Assembly (NCBI RefSeq): GCF_932276165.1
Contig: NC_064004.1
Location: 816,001 to 880,000 of the forward strand
Length of the DNA stretch: 64,000 nucleotides
Reading direction: 5' to 3'
DNA from: Plutella xylostella
Taxonomy: Eukaryota > Arthropoda > Insecta > Lepidoptera > Plutellidae
The position numbers were made by a program, and so were the translations under genes. Of the stretch, positions 58,414 through 64,000 are shown piece after piece (the stretch's first letter is position 1; each line of letters begins with the position of its first letter). The notes under the pieces are model-generated. The model saw only the letters and a list, made by a program, of their open reading frames with translations. It was not told the DNA's origin and did no database searches.

Positions 58414-58816
58414 CTGAAAACAAACGCTCTTCTGTAAAATGTACCCTGGGTAATGTTTCAGAGTTTTAAAGTCTATTTGGTTTTATTGTCAAGCGTGGTG
58501 GTGTTGTTTACTTATGCTTCTGCTTCTTTGCGGTTATCAAGTTCGGTGTAGGTGTCAAGGGTACATTTAAACAGTGCTTTTTCCATAATTTTGCCATCTT
58601 TTATTCAAATATAAACTGTATACTAGCTCTTAGATACAAGCGCGAATTATTTACATACTTAAATACATACTACGGACTAGTTCGAATATATACCTACATA
58701 TAGTATGCCACTATTTTTACTAAAAATAACTTAACCTTGATAGTGTACAAAGTTCACTGCATAATTTCAAACATATAGCCAGGTAGCTAACCAAAGTTAT
58801 TAAAAAAAATTATAAT

Positions 58817-60600
58817 TTACATGATAGCCCGTTTATTATGAGAAGCCATGTGGCCCCTCAGATTCTTTTTCCACAGGAACGCTTTCCCACAGACGTCACA
58901 ATGATAGTTCCTTTCACCAATATGTTTAACCATGTGCATCTTCAAATGAGTATTCCCAAAGAACCTCTCGCCGCACACAGAACACTCAACATTCTTCTCC
59001 TTCAAATGACTGCGACGAATGTGGTCATTCATAAACGAATTCCGAGTGAATATCTTCTCGCAATAAGTGCATTTGTGTCCGGAATTGTGGACAGACACCA
59101 AATGTCGAAGCCTCTGGTATATCGTGTCAAAACACTCATTACACTGTTGGCATTTAAAGGATTTCTGTTTGTGTATTTTGTTTTTGTGCGTCCGCAACTT
59201 CATTAGGTTCTCGAATTGGTCGCCGCAGAAGCATTTGAAGTTTTCCTTGTGGTATCTGGATATGTGAGAGCGGTAGTTCGGTTGGCTTCGGAAAGCTTGG
59301 CCACAGTACATACAAATTATATTGTTGTCCGTGTGGACTTCGTTGAGATGCGTCAACAGCTTTCCGAAGTATCTAAACACGGCTGGACACGCCGGGCAAG
59401 CCATGTTGTCTTTAATAAGCTTGTAAGGAAACAAAACGTTTTTTATTGTCTTATCGTAACTGCCATCGTGTTTGTTTATGAGATGGTCTATTAATTTGTC
59501 AAGTTCGGTAAACTTTTCTGAACACGCCTTGCAAGATAAAGACGTTATATCTAATTTAACGTTGACTTCTTTGCCTCGGCACAATCGCAGGCCTCTTTCG
59601 TCCGTATCACAAACAGGATGATCTGTTACTGTGTGTTCCCTAAGGATTTCAAAGTCTATAAAGTCTTTCGGACAGTAAAAACATCTGAAACGGTTCATGT
59701 AGTACTTAAAAGGTACCGCCGTCGACATATTTAAGACGCACGCTATATTTTCCCTAATCTTTCTCGATGACGTCTTCGGCACCGGTTCGTTTTCTTTCTT
59801 TATTGACACGTTAGGTGTAAGTTCTTTTTTGACACATTCAGTTTTGACGCAGCTCTGCATATGCTTTTGCATACCGTATTTGGACAGAAAGGTTTTGTGA
59901 CAAGTCGGGCAGTTCTGATTTTTATGTTCGTCTTTTATGTGGGTTCTTTTTATTTCTGGCGTAGGGAAACTTTCGAAACAAATATGGCAGGATGTTATAT
60001 GTCTATCTTTTGTGTGGAAACTAAGTTTGCTGTTAGTTAAGAATTGTTGGGAGCAGAGTCTACAAGAGTAGCCGCCTTGGCGATGTGAATTTTTGACGTG
60101 GAATGCCAAGTCTCTATTCCGGTAGAACTTTTCGGCGCAAACTTCACAATTATAGGTGACTTGAGCATGCGTATTGCTAATATGCAGCCGCAGGCTTCTG
60201 AAAGTCTTACACGCTTCATTGCATTTCGGACAGCTCATGTTATCCAAATTATACATTTCTAGAAAATTCTCCACATCCCTTCTGTACGTCAACTGATGGC
60301 TTTCTACCAAATGAGCACCTAATTCTTCTACGCTTTCAGAAGTGTGGTCGCAAATCTCGCAACAGATTTTAGAGACATCTATTTTCACGTTAGCTTTTAT
60401 AGTGGATAGCCGTTTAATGTCGTGCGATTTCGTGTGCTTCCTAAATTCACCGTAGCCGGGCTCAAGCTGGCCACAGTAAAAGCACTTGAATCCTTCGCGC
60501 CATCTGAAGGGTATCACACTCGTATTCCTGAACAATATTTCCAGATTATGTCTTCTCTTCTCTGAAGTGTATAGAAAGTCCTTATCTGGCTGAGTTACAT
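58817..60600 (-). CDS. Finger exon H: C2H2 terminal exon, two modules, 16 fingers
   Basis: The phase-1 acceptor is at 60601-60602 (ATTTCTTTTCAG) and the stop at 58817; 593 aa. The first Met falls after the motif RRHNLEILF, which is further evidence that translation enters from an upstream exon and not at this Met. Module 1: TSVIPFRW, six fingers from FKCFYCGQ, and a C2HC seventh (QNCPTC...QKHMQSC). Module 2: IRENIACVLNM, STAVPFKY, nine fingers, FRCFYCPK to YHCDVCGKAFLWK. Finger 12 has a one-residue Cys spacing (FKCFCGDQF). AATAAA is at 58600-58605. Confidence 0.82.
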
Positions 60601-60752
60601 CTGAAAAGAAATGCGCTCTCTATATCTCTCGAATGTTCGAAATCACTACAGGGTTTCATCAAATAAAAACACGCTTTCATTATATCACGACTATGTATTA
60701 CACAATTATTGTTGATTCATAATTTAAATACAGATAAATACTTAGGTTTAGC

Positions 60753-62527
60753 TTAGAATTGTACGTCTAGATTCTGTGTATGTTTGCTGTGGGACGCCAT
60801 GTGGCCGCGCAAGTTCTTTTTCCAGAAAAAGCTTTTGCCACACACGTCACAATGGAAGTTCTTATCCCCTATATGCTTGACTATATGCTGCCTTAGGATA
60901 TAATTGTCGAAGAATTTAACGTTACAGTATGGACACACTACATTTTTCTCTTTCAAATGCGTTCGTTTTATATGACTCCGCATGAAGGAATTTTTCGTGA
61001 ACATCCTATCGCAATAAGTACATTTGTGGCCGACATTATGGACTCTCATTAAATGCTTTCGCTTAGCGTAATCTGACAAGAACGCTTCGGGACATTTTGG
61101 ACAAACAACACTTTTGACCCCGTGCGTTTTCGCCTTATGCGTCTCAAGTTTCAAGCTCTGATTGAATACAATACCGCATATTTCACACTTGTATTCCTTA
61201 TCGCTATGCAACCTATTCATGTGGGCTTTGAGAAGCAGAGTGCTGCCGAAAGCTTCTCCGCAATTATCACAAATGAAGTTATGACTAGCGTGGTTTTTGT
61301 TCATATGTCTAAGTAGCGTGCCGAAATAGCTAAAGTTGTCAGCGTTACAGACTGGGCATGCCATGTTATCCCGTTTCAGTTTGAATGGCTGCATGATCCC
61401 TGTGACATTTTTATCGTACGGAGCGTTATGTTTCACAATCAAATGATCTATCAGGGACTCTAATCCGTCGAAACTCTCAAAGCAGACTTTACATGTTAAA
61501 TTCGAAATGTCGATCTTAATACACACATCTGAACCTTTCAGTGCTTTCGTAACTTTCTGTTTTGTGTTATACGCTACGTGTGAACTAACAATGTGCTCTT
61601 TCATCAGCTCGCAATCGGTGAAATACTTCGAACAATAAAAACAGAGGTACTGATTTTTGAAGTACTTAAACGGTATAGCCGTGGACATGTTGAGTATAAC
61701 GGATATGTTAGCGCGATTCCTAGCCCCTTTCTCTTTCCTCTGATTGAGGTCCTGATGGTTCATTTCTAGAAGGTCTCCTTCGTCTATCATGTCATACCTA
61801 GGATACTCAGACTTTATTCCTTTGAATATATCCGCGTGGGCGGAAATAAAATGTCTGTTTTTAATCTCTATAGTCGAAAATTGTTTGCAGCAAATTTCAC
61901 AGGACGACAAATGAGCTTTATTCGTATGGACCCGCAACCTCTGGTTAGTTGGAAAGTTTTTATTGCAAATCTCGCACGGATAGCCCCCTTCTTTATGGAA
62001 GTTTCGTTTGTGCGTGTCCAGATCACGAAGTTTGTTGAACATCTGACCGCAATGCTCGCACGGGTGGCTATTATGCGGGTGACTGTTATTCATGTGCGTC
62101 ACTAGATTGATAAAGTTCCTACCGGCGAATCCGCAGACTAGACATTTTAAGTCGATTAACCGATACGGCTCTATCGGCGATTCGACCGACTTGTCGTACT
62201 CGAGATTGTGTTTGAATGTCAAATGCTGGACAATCTCATCGAGGGTGTTAAAACTCTCGTTACAAATCTCGCAAGTGATCTCGGAAACGTCTAGCTTCAC
62301 TTCGATATTGCACTTTCGCTGTGAGTGCAGCGCCTTGTCTTTGAGTTTGACCGGCGGATGCGACTTGGAATGTTTGCGCAACAGTTTACTGTCTTTGAAC
62401 CTCTCCTCGCAAAAATAGCATATGAACTTTCCCCGCCACTTGAAGGGGATAAGCGATGTATTGTTGAATATATGGAGCAAGTTCCGCCGCCTACGCGTGG
62501 AGGCCGACTCTACTCGACCCATGTCGT
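60753..62527 (-). CDS. Finger exon I: C2H2 terminal exon, two modules, 15 fingers
   Basis: The phase-1 acceptor is at 62528-62529 (TTTCTTTTCAG) and the stop at 60753; 590 aa. Module 1: TRRRRNLLHIFNNTSLIPFKW and six fingers from FICYFCEE. The C2HC seventh finger found in F, G, H and J is missing and replaced by FKGIKSEYPRYDMIDEGDL. Module 2: STAIPFKY and nine fingers, YLCFYCSK to FHCDVCGKSFFWK. The stop lies only about 150 bp from acceptor H, the tightest spacing in the array. No exact AATAAA lies in that gap, so it may use a variant signal. Confidence 0.82.
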
Positions 62528-62778
62528 CTGAAAAGAAATGATTTCGTTCTGTAATTCTCTCCATTTTCGTCGCTTCGGACACATTTTGTACAGGGTTTAT
62601 TGGGTTTCTGTTTTTTTGTTACATAGATGACATAGTGTTTGTTGGATGACTAGGTTAAAGCGACCGCTAATTCAGATCTACATGGTTAAGCAATAATTTC
62701 GCAGTATCTACATTTACAATACTAACAACGCATTTTCGGTCAAAATCCTACTTAAACTATCCAGCTTTAGGATTTAAT

Positions 62779-64000
62779 TTACATAGGTGCAACATTTGGC
62801 TTGTTATGCCTTCCCATATGCCGCACCAGACCCTTTCTCCAAAAGAACCTTTCCCCACAAATATCACAGTGGAAATTCTTCTCCCCACTATGCTTGATCA
62901 TGTGGCGACGCAACAGAATGTTATTAAAGAACTTCATCCCGCAAACGGAACAGTCCACGTTTTTCTCTTTCAAATGCGTCCGTCTGATATGATCTTTCAT
63001 GAAGGAGTTTCTGACGAAAAGTTTGCCACAATATGAGCATTTGTGGCCGGTGTTGTGAGCGTCTATGAGATGCTTTTGCCTCAGGTATTGGGTCGCGAAT
63101 TGTTCGCCACACTTTGAGCATTTAGCCGCTTTGACCCCGTGGACTTTCGCCATATGCATGTAAAGTCTAGAAGGCATCGCACATTCGCAGTCACAAATCG
63201 TACATTTAAACTGACCCTCCTTATGGTGTCGCCAAATGTGGACGCGTAGATTCTGCTCTTTACGAAACGTTTGGCCACAATACACGCATATTATATTATT
63301 GTTTGTGTGATGGGAGTTTATGTGCTTTAGCAAGGTGCCAAAGAATCTGAAAACTTCGGGGCAGTGAGGGCACGCCATGTGATCTTTGATGAGTCGGTAC
63401 GGCTGTAGGCAAGTTGTTATTGATTTGTCATAATTAGCATTGTGTTTGGAAATCAAATGATCGGTTAAGATGTCTAACGTATTCATGGGTTCGAAGCAAA
63501 CTTTGCAGGCTAGAGAGGATATATCAATTTTGACGGTCACATTGGACTCCCTACACTTTTTGATGCATTTAGATTTGACATCGCACACGGGGTGGGCTTT
63601 GATCGTGTGATCACGCATGGAATCCGAATCGGGGAAATCTTCCGAGCAATAGAAACAATTGAATTTATTCTTGTAGAAACTAAAAGGTATTGCTGTCGAC
63701 ATGTTTAGGACTGCGACTATATTCTCTTTGATTTGCTTGACGCTTTGCCGTTTAACCGTTCCATCTTCGACATTGTCAGTTGAGTCGTAAGGTTCGTTTT
63801 CATTTTTCACAGCTTCTAGAATCTGCTCTTCAGCGTTGCATTTTCGCGTATGCATTTTGAGGCCTAGTTTTGTGTGGAATTCTTTGTTGCAATTTTGACA
63901 TTGCAGGCTGTCGTCTTCTGGATGCTCCTGCTCCATATGTTTCTGTTTGAGCGCCGCTGATGGTAGTTTTAAAAAGCATTTCGTACACCGAGTCAGATGC
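62779..64000 (-). CDS. Finger exon J: C2H2 exon, incomplete at the window edge
   Basis: The frame is open to the right edge (64000) and stops at 62779. From the edge: a finger (CTKCFLKLPSAALKQKH), the C2HC finger (LQCQNC...KMHTRKC), a spacer, then module 2: VKQIKENIVAVLNM, STAIPFSF and nine fingers, FNCFYCSE to FHCDICGERFFWR. So J is a two-module exon like F-H, and its acceptor and most of module 1 lie outside. AATAAA on the coding strand is at 62596-62601, 178 bp past the stop and just 67 bp upstream of acceptor I. Confidence 0.82.
   Translation of the reverse strand, partial: HLTRCTKCFLKLPSAALKQKHMEQEHPEDDSLQCQNCNKEFHTKLGLKMHTRKCNAEEQILEAVKNENEPYDSTDNVEDGTVKRQSVKQIKENIVAVLNMSTAIPFSFYKNKFNCFYCSEDFPDSDSMRDHTIKAHPVCDVKSKCIKKCRESNVTVKIDISSLACKVCFEPMNTLDILTDHLISKHNANYDKSITTCLQPYRLIKDHMACPHCPEVFRFFGTLLKHINSHHTNNNIICVYCGQTFRKEQNLRVHIWRHHKEGQFKCTICDCECAMPSRLYMHMAKVHGVKAAKCSKCGEQFATQYLRQKHLIDAHNTGHKCSYCGKLFVRNSFMKDHIRRTHLKEKNVDCSVCGMKFFNNILLRRHMIKHSGEKNFHCDICGERFFWRKGLVRHMGRHNKPNVAPM

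Noticed and set aside
43501..64000. Ten independent intronless genes or retrocopies
   Set aside because: Conserved coding starts at splice acceptors and not at Met codons, no poly(A) traces or target duplications were seen around the units, and the gaps are too short for promoters. Not fully excluded without RNA data.

Overview
The window looks like a lepidopteran (moth or butterfly) nuclear chromosome segment. The evidence is split genes with GT-AG introns, an AT-rich background, tRNA-derived SINEs with A and B boxes, 3' tails of typical lepidopteran LINEs, several MITE families, and a dense cluster of ZAD/C2H2 zinc-finger genes. The species call is inference; the gene structures are read directly from reading frames and splice sites.

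Left part (1-36.4 kb). A plus-strand remnant of a zinc-finger gene ends at 1668. It is followed by five more tandem copies of its last finger, each with its own stop codon. Then come three minus-strand ZAD-C2H2 genes: ZF1 (3843-7312, 580 aa), ZF2 (8307-11434, 563 aa) and ZF3 (18015-22094, 590 aa). Two plus-strand ZAD-C2H2 genes follow: ZF4 (22691-29600, 538 aa) and ZF5 (32560-36435, 563 aa). ZF3 and ZF4 are head to head, with 596 bp between their start codons. All five models close in frame with consistent junction phases: a ZAD split over two (ZF3: three) exons, two or three acidic/basic linker exons, and one long exon holding 9-10 fingers. A 4.8-kb nest of transposons separates ZF2 from ZF3: a hAT-type element holds a LINE with an intact endonuclease/reverse transcriptase frame and a Harbinger-type MITE.

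Middle (37.2-40 kb). A five-exon gene for a 200-aa membrane protein of the TEX261/Svp26 family lies among the finger genes. Beyond it is 3.5 kb of repeats.

Right part (43.5-64 kb, running off the edge). Ten minus-strand C2H2 reading frames (A-J) are stacked in the same orientation. The nine whose start is visible each begin at a 3' splice site in phase 1. All end in their own stop, and most have a nearby AATAAA on the coding strand. Only 150-400 bp separate many of them, and I see no ZAD exon or promoter-sized space between them. The simplest reading is one large gene with an array of alternative terminal exons, comparable in layout to Drosophila lola and mod(mdg4). Its common 5' exons would lie beyond the right edge. 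A-E carry one finger module (9-10 fingers). F-I carry two modules (15-16 fingers); J shows the end of the first module and all of the second. A mariner copy with a broken transposase and a nested insertion sits between C and D.

All finger proteins share a short non-finger motif just before the first finger (V-x-P-F-[KRQL], then YxC[FY]YC). They also share the phase-1 entry into the finger exon, so the five full genes and the array are diversified copies of one ancestral unit.
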